Part shown: in pieces, positions 1 to 10,241 of the stretch
How the letters are laid out: each line of letters opens with the position of its first letter
Numbering within the stretch: the first letter of the stretch is position 1
From: Russula earlei
Lineage: Eukaryota; Basidiomycota; Agaricomycetes; Russulales; Russulaceae
Length of the DNA stretch: 18,565 nt
Reading direction: 5' to 3'
NCBI GenBank assembly: GCA_025769875.1
Contig: JAGFNK010000913.1
Location: 1 to 18,565 of the forward strand
Notes under the pieces: generated by a model
Databases searched by the model: none
What the model was told of the DNA's origin: nothing
The model's input: only the letters and a program-made list of their open reading frames with translations
Program-made: the position numbers and the translations under genes

Positions 1-635
1 TCTAGTTGATGTCATTTTGCTAAAAGCTGGAATACTTTGCTATGTTTATTTCGTCTTTCGTCCGACGTCCGAGTCGACGCATGGAATTACGTAGGATGAA
101 TGACGACACGTGTCCGATCGATAGGAGCGCCCGATTGAAGCGATGAACTCAGGCTGTCGCATCCTGGCACGGGAGCTTTTCCTGTAAAAAATTGCCGCCC
201 TGGACACGAGCAAATAGAAGTAGCGATCTTCGCGAATCGAAAGAGCACCCGAAGATCGGTCGGTCGTATATATATCCATTGGCTGGAGGGATGGACGACG
301 TCCAGTTTGCGGTCCCAGAACTAATTCAAACCTAACGCCGAACCGAAGGCGATGGAGGACTAACCCAAGACAGTGTGGCATGACGTCGCAAGTTGAGCTC
401 GGGAGAAACGCAACAACAGAATCCGGGTCAATCAAACACAATTTCAATTTTCCGAGGCAACGAATGTCTGTCGGGGCCATCAATGCGGGCTCAATCTCAT
501 GTGACTATCATCCGCAAGCGAGATCGATAAAATGTTGAGATTCTAATCCCCATGTATCATAAATGCGAATTCGGATAGTTATATATCAGTCATCCCTCGC
601 TCGAGGTCAGACGAGCATGCCACTAAAAAGGGACA
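1..635. other. Spacer with no recognised gene
   Basis: This stretch lies downstream of the CNT transporter stop codon on the minus strand. A 145-codon open frame on the minus strand (46-483) has no domain, no hydrophobic pattern and no family resemblance that I can see, so I treat it as chance. A TATA-like run (about 267-276) and AT-rich patches near 520-590 are present but cannot be tied to a gene inside the window. Confidence 0.5.
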
Positions 636-2648
636 TCAACATTCACGATACCCACAAAGGATTGGGGACGACACGCACGCAATGCCCGCAGCTTGCAACG
701 TCGAGATGAATCCGCAGATCATCGCGCTGAGGCCGATGGTCGCAATCAGCCGAGTGCGCGACGGCGCGAGCGCCGACAGCACCCCGATTTGGATACCGAG
801 CGAGCCCAGGTTTGCAAACCCGCACAGCGCATACGACGCTATCGCGTAGCCGCGTTTCGAGAGCGCGTCCGGCGAGGCCATCAGCGCCTGGAGTTCGAGG
901 TATGCCGCAAACTCGTTCTCGACCAGCTTGGTTGCAAGGAGCTCAGAGACGCGGAGGATGTCCGAGCGGGGCACCCCTGCGAAACGCAAGAGGCGGACTC
1001 GGATCAGGGAGGCGAAAGGCGTGGGTGTAATGGCATGCAGTGCGTACCGAGGAAGAAAGTGATTGGATAGAAGACATAACGCAGGACGAGCTGGATCGTA
1101 AGGTGGTGGATGCCAAACCCACGGCCGACCCAGGTGAGCACGCCGTTGATTGTCGCGACAAGTGACAGGATGGTGAGCACATTGCAGAGGATCTGACCAG
1201 CAACCACGAGGCCGAAGATTGCGCCCTTGGCGAAGGCATTAGTGCATTCCACGGGAGCGTTCTTGGTGCTCTCCTCACCACGATCGACAACCACCTGACC
1301 TCGTGTCAGAGGTTCGTCCATCTCTGGCATACGAAGTTTGCTGATAGCGATGGAAGCAGGGATACTCATCATAGAGGCGGTGATAAGGTTCTGAGCGGGA
1401 ACGCCCAACTAATGTATGCACTCATGACGGAGCCAGCGATTGTAGAAAATCCTGCGATGGTTCCATCGAGTCATTGATGATCATCAGATTCTCGAGAAAG
1501 GGAGCTTTACCGGATGTCATGATAAGATGGATTTCAGACTCGGTCATAAAATCGACATACGGTCTCACCAAGGCAAGCTGATTCGCCCTGTCCAAGGAAC
1601 GGCGATGCAGCTGCGACGACGGCCTCAGCACCAGACACATTCATAGTCTTGAAGAAGAACCAAGCAAAGTGCTTGATGATCCACTGCATGACTCCGAGAT
1701 AGTAGAACATTTGAACAAATGCGATAAAGAAAATGATAGTGGCGAGCTTTCACAGAGAGGAGAAGAAGCGTCATCATCTTATCTCCTTTCGCCGCCAGCA
1801 CGTCTGGACGTACCACGTTGACGAAGAACCAGTGCTTCGTGTCGACGGTGTCCTGATCGAAGAAAAATGCGGCACCGACAAGACCCTGGGCAAGGAAGTC
1901 TGACGCGAGATTCGCAAGCCACCTGAAAATGTGGAAGCCTGCGCCGGACTTGAGCACGAAGAGAGCGATCGCTTGCTGCATGAAGAGCCCGATGATGACG
2001 GGGCGCCATTGGATGTGAGACCGGTGCCTCGAGGTCGCCCAAAAGCCGAACTGGAAGACGAGCAAACCGAGCACGGAGATTGCCCGATCGCCGTAGTTCG
2101 TCCCCTGGTCCGTGAGAGCGGATCAGCGAGTGGATGCCAAAAAAAAAGAAAGAAAAAAAAAAGGCAACATTTTCGAGCTTGAAACCAAACGCAGAGCCCA
2201 GGACGATCGCGAGCAGCGCCAGCCAGCCCATTCCGTAGCGGACGTATCTCGGGAGAGCGAAGAACGGCCGTTGCGCGACGGGAGCCCAGACCGCCTCGAC
2301 GGGACGCGTGACGACCGAGTTGGGGATGAATCGGAAGGCGATGATGGCGATGAACGACCAGGCGAGGAACGTCTGCACGACCCATCGGTGACGGGTTGCG
2401 TGGAGCACCGTGGCGGAGATCCACCATCCGAGGATGAGGGCGGCGAGGGCAAGGAGACTCCAGCGGCGAACGAGGCCGTCGTTTCTGGCGAACCAAGAGG
2501 GCTCGTTCTCGTCTGCGTCGACAGCAACAACGTTTACCTCCGCATCACGATCCGAAGAGTCTTTCTCCCGGTTAGGGAGCGAGGCCGTGGAGTTGGAGGA
2601 CTTGTTCTCGGAAATGCCCTCCTGCAAGGCACTATTACTAGAGGCCAT
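636..2648 (-). CDS. Concentrative nucleoside transporter (CNT / SLC28 family), 5 exons, two frameshifts
   Basis: CNT proteins are cation-coupled nucleoside symporters of the plasma membrane. The start ATG is at 2648-2646. Exons inferred from conserved protein and GT-AG sites are 2648-2169, 2104-1814, 1746-1511, 1451-1048 and 976-636; introns are 59-71 nt. The hydrophilic N-terminus (about 60 residues) is followed by many membrane segments. Diagnostic CNT stretches are visible: [34 protein letters not shown], the substrate-site motif GQGESA, then [32 protein letters not shown] and [13 protein letters not shown]. The reconstructed length is about 583 residues, normal for fungal CNTs. Two single-base indels break the frame: one extra base near 1568 (just after GQGESACL) and one missing base near 1407-1410 (just after SAYIS). 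With both allowed for, every exon length gives the right phase. Intron 1 has an unusual donor (GTTGCC) and two long pyrimidine runs. I am sure of the family but not of the substrate. Confidence 0.9.
2139..2162 (+). repeat. A-rich tract inside the CNT first intron
   Basis: Two A runs separated by single G bases, so T runs on the coding strand, immediately after the donor of the 64-nt intron 2105-2168. This moves the pyrimidine tract to the 5' half of the intron. Confidence 0.8.
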
Positions 2649-3471
2649 CTATGCGTTCGATCTCTGTACCGCCGTTGTTGAAAACAGAGACAGAGGTGGC
2701 CCCGGCTTGGGGAAAGAATTCCCAACGGGGACGAGATGTGAGGACGGTCTCCCGAAGGCGCGGTTTAAGAGCGATGGACCCATGTGGATCTGTCCAAACA
2801 ACCGAATTACCGTGCCTCGCCTGCTTATCTGTTCCGCCTCCGAGTCGCTGTGTTCGATAAGCGTCGTGGGGCGTGTCAGATGTGATGAGAAAGCAGAGCC
2901 CTTTGCCATTGCCTTTAGTTGCCTCTCATGAGAATCTGGATGAGAAACCGCAGGAATCGGCGCCAACTCAAACAAAACCGGGTGCTCGATCACCGGTCCA
3001 AGGGTCCACCATCACTCCTCTCTAATCCCCCTCTGTTCCGCGGCTGCCTTGGAACACTGGGCTGTGCCAGCTGGCGAATGGCTCAACTCCTGCGCCCGTC
3101 ATCGGTGCACATGGAAGCATCCGCGTAGATAGCCTTCGCGAACCAACGTGCCCCATGTGGTCCGTCGAACCTCCCCTCGATGCAAAGATAAGAAAGGGAC
3201 AGGGACATGGCCGAAAAAAGCGAGCTCCTTGCAGCCTCACCCGGCCGAGAATCCATACGCCGCTGTTCCTTCATCCTTGCTCGCAGAGCGCTCGACAGAA
3301 ATGACCGGAACCGCATGCTGCTGGTCTTGTGCCGGGCTGCGGCTTCTGATGCGCAACATAGAGAGCATTAGAGCAGAACAAACAATATGTATTCGCCCGG
3401 ACGAGATAATATACCTAGTATCGACGCCACGCCGCATCGAGAACAGAATTAGAGCATTCCTCACACTTCAG
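2649..3471. other. Intergenic region upstream of the CNT gene
   Basis: It lies between the CNT start and the DCAF7-like stop, both on the minus strand, so it should hold the CNT promoter and the 3' untranslated region of the WD40 gene. Short open frames occur on both strands (for example 3148-3585 plus and 2649-2993 minus), but none shows a domain or a splice pattern that joins them into a gene. I see no clear TATA box or repeat. Confidence 0.45.
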
Positions 3472-4956
3472 TCATACTTTGAGAGCTTTGATCGACTTGC
3501 CCATGACCACCGCAATCCACTCCCCAGCCGGTGTCGAATGCCCCGTGTTCATGGTCATAGGCGGGATCTGCGGAGACCAGGCTAAATTGGTGATCTCGCT
3601 TGGCGCCGAATACGCCATGATGGGGTCCGTGAGCACCCGTCTCTTCCCGTCCGTCGGCCGTGGAGAGTTCAACCGGGAGCTGGCATTGCGCGGGGACGCC
3701 GCAGGGGCGGGCGCGTGCGGCGAAATGTCCCAGAGGAGCAACTGACAATCGTCCGCTGCGGAAGGGGGAGGGAGCACGACGCCGTTCGTCAGCGGATCAC
3801 GGCCATCGGAATATAGAAACTGAAATCGCCGCCCACCTGCGGTCGCCACCAGCCCGCGTTCGGTCGAGCTCCACCCCGCCGCGTTGATGGGCGCCCGGTG
3901 CGCCCGCAGCTCCATCACGGGGGCGCCCGGGCTTCGCATGTCGAGGATCTGCATGTCCGAGCCGTCCTGATGGAAGGTGCTCATGTAGTTCGGGTCGCTC
4001 GGGTTGAACGCGATCCGGAGCAGCGGCGACGAGGGCGGGCGGCCCGTCGGGGGCTGGTTTTTGGGCGGGGGGGTCTCGTACAGGATCGTGCTGTGCTCGA
4101 GGCTGCGCAGATCGAACGCGCGCAGCGAGCCGTCCGCTCCGACCGAGACGAAGATGTCCGTCGAGTTGGGCAGCCACGCGACGTCGTACACCTCGCGGTC
4201 GTGCGCGATCAGCTGCGTCACCGCCGTCGACGTGTCCAGGTTCCAAACCGTGCACGTCGTGTCGATCGACGACGTGACCACGAGGCTCGGAATCTTTTCG
4301 TTCCATGAAAAGTTGGTGAGCGGCGCGCCGCCGCTCTGGCCCTGCACCTTGGATTGCTGCGGATGGACACGGAGGGGGGTGGGGGGGGGGGGGCACGGTC
4401 GGGAGCGATGCTCGCAGGAGAGAGGGCGAGGGAACTTGCTTACCCCGGATAAAGATGCCTTTAGGGAGAGGCGATGCCCGCCCGAACTCGGCTGTCGCCC
4501 AACGAACGATGAGGACGCGAGCGGGGCATCGTTGGTGTACTCAAACACGCGCAGCGAATCGCCTGTCGTCGCAAGGAGCTCGGTCGTCGGCACCTTCTGA
4601 GACCACGCAAAGCTCGACGCGGAGCCCGGCTGCCACTGGAGTGCGGTAGCCGGGTACCCATGGTTCACCTCGATGAGGGTCACAAAGTCGGGGTAGTCGC
4701 CGTAATCGTCCTCCACCAGAACGCGATCGTCCTGAAGGCCGACGACTGCGATCCGATTCCGAAAGTCCTCCGTGAAGGATGCGATCCCAAGGCGGAACGC
4801 GGAACGCGGGCGTATCTGCTGCCCTGGCGCGGGTGACTTTGCACCAGTCAATCGCGTATACGGGCCCCTTGGTGCCGATGGTTGTCTATCCAATCTGCTG
4901 ATAGAATAGAGGTACGTACATGGAGCTTCGTATTGAAGCAATGTGGTTTGGGTCAT
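3472..4956 (-). CDS. DCAF7: WD40-repeat protein of the DCAF7/WDR68 (TTG1/Han11) family, 4 exons, 5' frameshifts
   Basis: DCAF7 is a WD40 beta-propeller scaffold that binds DYRK/HIPK-type kinases and CUL4-DDB1 ligase in animals; plant relatives work with MYB/bHLH factors. Exons inferred: 4956-4920, 4867-4444, 4356-3837 and 3755-3472. Family hallmarks are clear: FRLGIASFTEDF, ELLATTGDSLRVFEY, LTNFSWNE, SSIDTTCTVWNL, TQLIAHDREVYDVAW, SVGADGSLRAFDLRSLEHST, DPNYMSTFHQDG, the TAADDCQLLLWDI formed across the last intron, and the closing EWIAVVMGKSIKALKV. The last intron (3756-3836) is 81 nt with no stop, so an unspliced reading adds 27 false residues. The second intron (4357-4443) contains a long C run on the coding strand. 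Exon 2 is two bases too long: one extra base is expected at its start (4864-4868, a GGGG run), and a tandem 7-bp duplication (4794-4807) shifts the frame just before FRLGIASF. The extra run PPPKNQPPTGRPPSSP before repeat LLRIAF is a family-variable loop. Confidence 0.9.
   Translation of the reverse strand: MTQTTLLQYEAPCTYLYSISRLDRQPSAPRGPYTRLTGAKSPAPGQQIRPRSAFRLGIASFTEDFRNRIAVVGLQDDRVLVEDDYGDYPDFVTLIEVNHGYPATALQWQPGSASSFAWSQKVPTTELLATTGDSLRVFEYTNDAPLASSSFVGRQPSSGGHRLSLKASLSGVSKFPRPLSCEHRSRPCPPPPTPLRVHPQQSKVQGQSGGAPLTNFSWNEKIPSLVVTSSIDTTCTVWNLDTSTAVTQLIAHDREVYDVAWLPNSTDIFVSVGADGSLRAFDLRSLEHSTILYETPPPKNQPPTGRPPSSPLLRIAFNPSDPNYMSTFHQDGSDMQILDMRSPGAPVMELRAHRAPINAAGWSSTERGLVATAGGRRFQFLYSDGRDPLTNGVVLPPPSAADDCQLLLWDISPHAPAPAASPRNASSRLNSPRPTDGKRRVLTDPIMAYSAPSEITNLAWSPQIPPMTMNTGHSTPAGEWIAVVMGKSIKALKV
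4374..4393 (+). repeat. G homopolymer tract inside the DCAF7-like second intron
   Basis: A run of G broken by a single T (20 nt), so a C tract on the coding strand, placed 18 nt or more before the intron's acceptor at 4357. It can serve as a polypyrimidine tract and is also a place where base calling is unreliable. Confidence 0.8.
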
Positions 4957-5104
4957 CAAGGCCGAGAGGATGTTGTGAGTAGAGCGCGCTAAACCTCATC
5001 GCGGTCCGCAACCACCGTAAATACGATTTGTCTCGGAACAGCCGCACGCAATGGCACAACAAGCGGTGTCACTACACAATCTAGAATCAACGAGTCTGCA
5101 ACCC

Positions 5105-8100
5105 TCATAACGCCCTGGCATTCGCTAGCACGGTCCGCGCCAGCAACACGTACTCCGGCGCAGTTATCACGACCTTCTGCCTCGCTCACTTTCTCCCAGT
5201 GTGCAAAGTCCGCCGTCGATGAGCGTGAGCGCTTTCCCTCCTCGCTGTGTTCCTCGACCCAGCGCACGTACTCGGGGGGCTGCCAGCCGTGCAGCGTATG
5301 GGGCAGCGGGATGGGGGCGCGCACGAGATATGATGCAGCACCACCGAGAGGCTGCAGCCCCGCCGTCGCGGCCGCTATCGCGAGGCGCGGGTCTCGAGAA
5401 AGCAATTGACGCATCGCACGGAGGGCGCGGTACTCGGAGCCCGCCGGTCCAGCCCACGCCCCCGCGTTTGCCCTTGCCCTCGCGGACACGAAGGCGCAGA
5501 GGGAGAACTCGAGTTCGGTCATGTCGCCTTGTGAGCTGCAGCTTGCAGGGCTCTTCGAGTGGCTTGAAAATCGATACATGCAGCACGAACGTTCTGAGTA
5601 TATGTCTCACGATGTCCAGCGGCCTGCACGGGCAACTTTCCTTCGAACCTCACGAGTTAAAGATAATACGCATCGACGAACCATTCTCGTGCCACCTCCT
5701 CGACCAGCAAGCGCGGAAGGATTTCGGTCTTTACAAACGCCAGTTTCTCCGTGATCTCCTTGACATAAGTACTTGAACCGTCCGTATCGGCGAGGGGTTC
5801 TGCGGATCGAATCGGTTCTCGATGTAATTTGGCAATGATTGCGCCAGACTCTGATTTAATTGCAGCCAAGAGAGGGCCTACAATACGCCGGTAGGATTCC
5901 ATCACGTTCTGTCGTCTGGTTACAGGCAGGGCTGGTGTCCGCAATGTATCGAGCACTTACCACTATTGACGGACGCAGAATTGCATACACGAGCTGGAAT
6001 GCTCTTCCTCGAGAGCATGCATCCTCGTCCCAAAATGGTATAGGAAGGTCGCCATGGAGAGATTCTGCACCTGCAGTGGCGTCGCTGTCGGTCCGATAAG
6101 AACCGTGGCAGTCCGATCCCGCATGATAAGGCCATCCCGCACGTCCGAGTAGCATATCCAAGCTTGACTTGGGCGTGGGCGGGCAACTGACCGAACAAGC
6201 AGTGGATCAAATTTGGCAGCATCAAGTTCGTTCGCGATCATTCGTGCGACGTTGGTCCCTTCAGTTGAGGAAGGCGGTGCACGGGAACTGCTTTGGAAGG
6301 CTTGTCCCACGGCCTCCTTCATTTTGTTTGATGTCCGTGACAGATAGAGCGCTTCGAAGGTTGAGAGCGCACGGAGCACGAGAACAGTTTCTGGGCTAGG
6401 GGAAATTAAAATAAGTCGCTGGGCGCGGTCACGAACACACCAGTACAGACCTCTGTCCTCTCGGGTGTATATGGTGTCGTATGTTCCGCGATTTTTGAGA
6501 AAAAGTCATGGAAGAGGCGTAATAGCCTTGGGTAACCGGAACTCAATGCTTGCTGAAGGAAAGTTGAGTCTAGAAAGATGCTTCAGGGCTATTCGTAGAT
6601 TTGGCTGAACACCTTACTCTTCGCCCCGTCTCGAGTTTGCCTCTCTAAGGATCGGGCCAACGCAGCCCAAAACGTAGCGCTGGGCTTACTTTCCAGCACC
6701 TGCAGAACATTATTGAGAGTTGCGCACCTAGCCAAAAGATTGAGCTGACCCTTCCATTCGCCTCGCCAAGGAAGACAATCTGGGAGATCGGATCCTTCTT
6801 CAATTTCAAAACTTTCTCCAAAGTATATACCTGAGCATCATCTCCGTTGTTGTCAACTTTCAAAGTAAGATGAGCGACGCCCCACTTTGACGCATGCACC
6901 GGCATGTCCTCAACAAGAGCTGTTAACCTTGCCCATAGAGCCTGTCCCCAATGCGGTGCAGGTCACGCTAGTAGGCCTCCTGACGAATGCGGGACTTGTA
7001 TGCGAGCCCAGCGGACGTAGGTGCAGGATCTATGACATATGGTTCAGCTCCAGGAAACACTGAAGACGTCAAGAAATGGCCCACCTTTTGCACTTAACTC
7101 CTTGGAGATTTGTGACATATCGAAGGCAGATTTGATCCGGGCCTTCGACTGCAGTTGACAAGTCAGAAACTAGATTCTGTACAAGATTCGGCAGAAGTCG
7201 GAGGTTATGCGCAGTCTGGAGTGATGTGTCGCGAGCAATGGTTGATTCTGTGGAGTGAAGGAGATCAACAGGCGCCCGGTTTTCGAAAGCGGGGGAATCG
7301 ACTTGCCACTTGAGCAAGGCCTTCTAGAACCATGGACTCCATTTCTGCGGTGGACTTTGGGAACGCGAAGAGTTGATGAATGGAATGTGCACAGCGACGG
7401 CATTGATGGAGTGGAGTGGGATATGCCTATTGACTGACGACCCGACATCTGTCGGGAATGACCCCTCTGAAACGGCTTCAGGTGAAGTTTCAAAAGGTCG
7501 CCTGATACACACATTCAGCTGCCATGTGGGTGTCGCGAAAATGAACACCGTACCAAGCTCGGCAATAGTAAGCGCAGCCTGCGCAAGGGAGCGCTCCTTT
7601 TCGCCTTCGTGATCCAGTCCGGGCGTGGCGCTGCGCCTGCCGTCAAGTATCCCGCTGTTCACTTTTGATTCGGACAACTTAGACTGTGAAACAGTGTCGC
7701 CCGCACCGTCGCCAACTTCGGCCATCTGGGCTTGTAATCGTTTTACGAGGATTGTAAAGCGGGAAGTCCGTCGCAGAACATCTGACGCTTGCTGGAGGCG
7801 TGCAAGCGCTTCACACTTGCTGCATTGTTTGGTAGGGGTTACGAACTTTTGGCGGAGCCTGAGTAGAGTGAGGACACATTGGCGTAAGACCGATGTGGAT
7901 ACGCACTTCTCCAAGGATCCATCAAGTGCGTCAAGCCCTTCTCGAACGGCCTGCAAGGAGCCACTAACTTCTCCGACTCCGGCGGCCTGCTCCAGTAGAT
8001 CCTCATGGTGCACGGTGACCTGAGGAGAGTCTAAAACACGCCACTACATCCAGATCAGGTTACGCACGACATTCTTGATTTGTTTCGAGACATCGTCGAT

Positions 8101-8319
8101 GCCATAATTGAGTTTTGTAATGGCAACAGAGATATCCTCTTTCGCAGGTTCTAAGCTGGTAGGCTTTGCAGGTCTAGAGGATGAGCCAGGTTGAGGCGGG
8201 TAGGATTCACCGGCTAGGACAGCATTGGCATATTCACTCGCATCAAATTCCGGAGATTCGAAGATGGTGTAGTCTACACGAGGTCAGGGGAGATCAAAGT
8301 CAGACCGCGACGAGAACAT
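5105..8319 (-). CDS. COG5: COG5, conserved oligomeric Golgi complex subunit 5, many exons, repeatedly frameshifted
   Basis: COG5 is a lobe B subunit of the COG tethering complex for retrograde vesicles at the Golgi. The N-terminus reads DYTIFESPEFDASEYANAVL and then ISVAITKLNYGIDDVSKQIK (8273-8068). After a 48-nt intron (8020-8067) comes HHEDLLEQAAGVGEVSGSL, then LARLQQASDVLRRTSRF, SLQTAHNLRLLPNLVQNLV in broken form, LEKVLKLKKDPISQIVFLGE (about 6830-6770), VLESKPSATFWAALARSLE (about 6700-6645), LQQALSSGYPRLLRLFHDFF, LVLRALSTFEALYLSR, PPSSTEGTNVARMIANELDA, IGPTATPLQVQNLSMATFLYH, HILRTFVLHVSIFKPL, DMTELEFSLCAFVS, EYRALRAMRQLL and HGWQPPEYVRWVEEHSEE, ending at a TGA (5105-5107). At least eight 1-2 base disruptions are needed to follow the conserved protein, and an in-frame TGA (8284-8286) follows the best candidate ATG (8317-8319). 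The start is therefore unsure. It may be a fresh pseudogene or a poor consensus. Confidence 0.85.
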
Positions 8320-9498
8320 ACGCGCCTGTCATGTCATGTAGTCTGACGACTGTGTTACCAGCAGTTGGACTTATCGTCCCACAGGGATGTATTTGCACCG
8401 CTGGGCTCAAGGGATAGATCCTTCGTTCTCCGAGGCACGCACGACGTCCGCCTTGCGATAATGACACAGACGGTGTAGTACTTTCGGAGAGTGCGCATAT
8501 AGTCACACCGCACCTATACAGTAGTCACACTTCTTTAAGCACGCCAATATCACGTGCACGGTGTGCCTTGCGCGCGCGGTGTCCCAATATTGGCGGCTGC
8601 GCCCAGAGATGATGCGGGGATGTCGGCAGCGCAGTACTCATTCCATTTGAGGTCGGTGCTTGACGTTCAGACTCCTAGTCCAGTAATGTCCACTGCATGA
8701 TAAGCCAACGTCGCCGCTTTGAGCCTGGGACTTTCTCACGGGAAGCGCACATCGTCACAGCCGTCGATAAGGATCTCGTCAAGACGTGTCTCTCGCTGTT
8801 GTGGAGGGTCCTATGTTTCGTCTCGGATGGATCTACTTAATATAGCTATCGGCCATGAACTAGTCCTAGGATCAATGGTTGTGGGTCAAGGGCACAAAGC
8901 CTCAACTGCAAGGCACGTGTGACTCACATGGGCTCCACACATGATGTTTGACACAATGTACTGCCTTGGGGGCCGAGGGTTATTCCTCTGATGCAGAACT
9001 GAACCACGCTCCCAACCTTCTTCTGCCCCCTCATGTCTTACAACTACTATCGGTACGCTCCCGGCTGGGGAACTCACCAAGTACGTAGACTCTCCTTGCA
9101 CATCCTCGTCGTCAACTCAAATCGTCTAGTTTTCAAATAGGAGCTCCCACCGTTGCCTGCCTATCAGCCACTGCCTTCATGTATGCATGCCACAACGTTG
9201 ATGAATAAGGGGCCGCGAAACTTATATCTCATCTAGGGACAGGACAAGATTTCTATTCTGCCCATGCCATGGGCTTTGATCCGTGAGTCATCACCAACAT
9301 TCGTAGACGACCACTCAGGCGCGACACATAGTGACTATTACCATAACACTATTTCACGCCTCTCGTCGGGGATGGGGGCTTCGGGAAGCACGAAGCCAGG
9401 ATGTGGCATCGTCGCGCTTACGCTGGCCTCGTACGGTTATTGATTTTGTCCGTCCGGGCTCGGTTGTTCATGTCAGGTCACAGGGTGAAGTTACTCGT
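8320..9498. other. Divergent intergenic region, about 1.2 kb, unexplained
   Basis: It lies between COG5 (minus) and the Gly-rich gene (plus), so it should hold both promoters. It contains CACGTG E-box-type sites (around 8552 and 8914), a GC-alternating patch (8571-8580), and short open frames. One minus frame (8886-9101) contains splice-like GTGAGT sites and a segment reading QYIVSNIMCGAH, but I cannot link it to a family. No repeat or RNA gene is evident. Confidence 0.4.
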
Positions 9499-10241
9499 AT
9501 GATGCCTCAAGAAATTGGTGCAGCTGCCGCCTACGAGGCATACCGACAAGTAAAATACGGCACCAACGTGTACCAGTTTCTGTACAGCGACTATGAACGG
9601 CAACGCGAAGCCCTGAGAGCACTTGCCATCGCCGAAGGTGGGTCGATCGATTTCTTGCTTCAGCTCTCACGCTCACGTGCCTCTTTAACCTTAACAAAGC
9701 CGTTAGCCTGTGGCAGGACACGGGTCGCGCGGTTGACCAATATGGCTTACAGATGGCGTGCGACGAGGCCGCAGCGACGGCCACTAATATAATCACTGAG
9801 CGTGAACTTGATGACGGATATGGCATGGGTTTCGGAGGCTCTCACCGCAGCCGCCGGAATTCATTTAATGCATATCCCGTTTCCGGTTACGCCAGTTCTG
9901 GTGGATACGCAGGCAGTGCATACGCAGGCAGTGCATATGGTGGGGGGAGCCCGTTAATGATGGGCGGGAATCTTCCGCCCAGCCCGCTCGGCGGCGCCAT
10001 GCCTATGCCGGGTGCGCAATTCCCTGGAATTCCGTACACAAGCTCGGTTGGAATGGGTATGCCGATGTACGGTGGATATGCAGGCTCATACGGCTCACCC
10101 GGATACGACTATCTCGGGGGGTATGCCAGTCTCCCCGGTACGCCAGCGGCAGTTTTACTCGCTCCTCCTGAAGATCACCATCGTCACCGTCACCGTCATC
10201 GTCACCGTCGCCACCGACATCGTAGTCACGACAGGTATTAA
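9499..10241 (+). CDS. Hypothetical Gly/Tyr-rich protein with His-Arg tail, 2 exons
   Basis: The start is at tandem ATG codons (9499 and 9502); the intron is 9638-9699 (62 nt, GTGGGT...AAAG) and removing it keeps the frame, giving 226 residues. Residues 1 to about 95 form a conserved-looking globular part, with AAAAYEAYRQVKYGTN, YERQREALRALAIAEA and ACDEAAATATNI, rich in alanine and probably helical. From about residue 100 the protein is low complexity: repeated GYAGSAY/GSAYGGG units rich in Gly, Tyr, Ser, Met and Pro. The last 22 residues are almost only His and Arg with an alternating HRHRHR pattern. There is no signal peptide or membrane segment. I associate this layout with uncharacterised Agaricomycete proteins; no function is known to me. 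The Gly/Tyr region could be disordered and self-associating, and the tail could bind metal or nucleic acid; both are inference. Confidence 0.75.

Noticed and set aside
46..483. 145-codon minus-strand open frame
   Set aside because: No domain, no membrane or composition signal, no splice partners, and its reading looks like random translation.
693..1070. Plus-strand open frame opposite the CNT last exons
   Set aside because: Arg/Gly/Gln-rich shadow of the GC-rich CNT coding strand.
3756..3836. 27 extra residues in the DCAF7-like frame (GRRFQFLYSDG...)
   Set aside because: GT-AG bounded, 81 nt without a stop; removing it forms the conserved TAADDCQLLLWDI, so it is an intron.
3797..4600. Long open frames on both strands overlapping the WD40 gene
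   Set aside because: They are Arg/His/Pro-rich shadows; the WD40 frame has clear family motifs and intron phases.
6590..6645. Apparent stop codons in COG5 after RQTRDGAK
   Set aside because: A GTAAGG donor and a TTTCTAG acceptor bracket them, and splicing joins to STFLQQALSSGYPRLL, so this is an intron and not a nonsense mutation.
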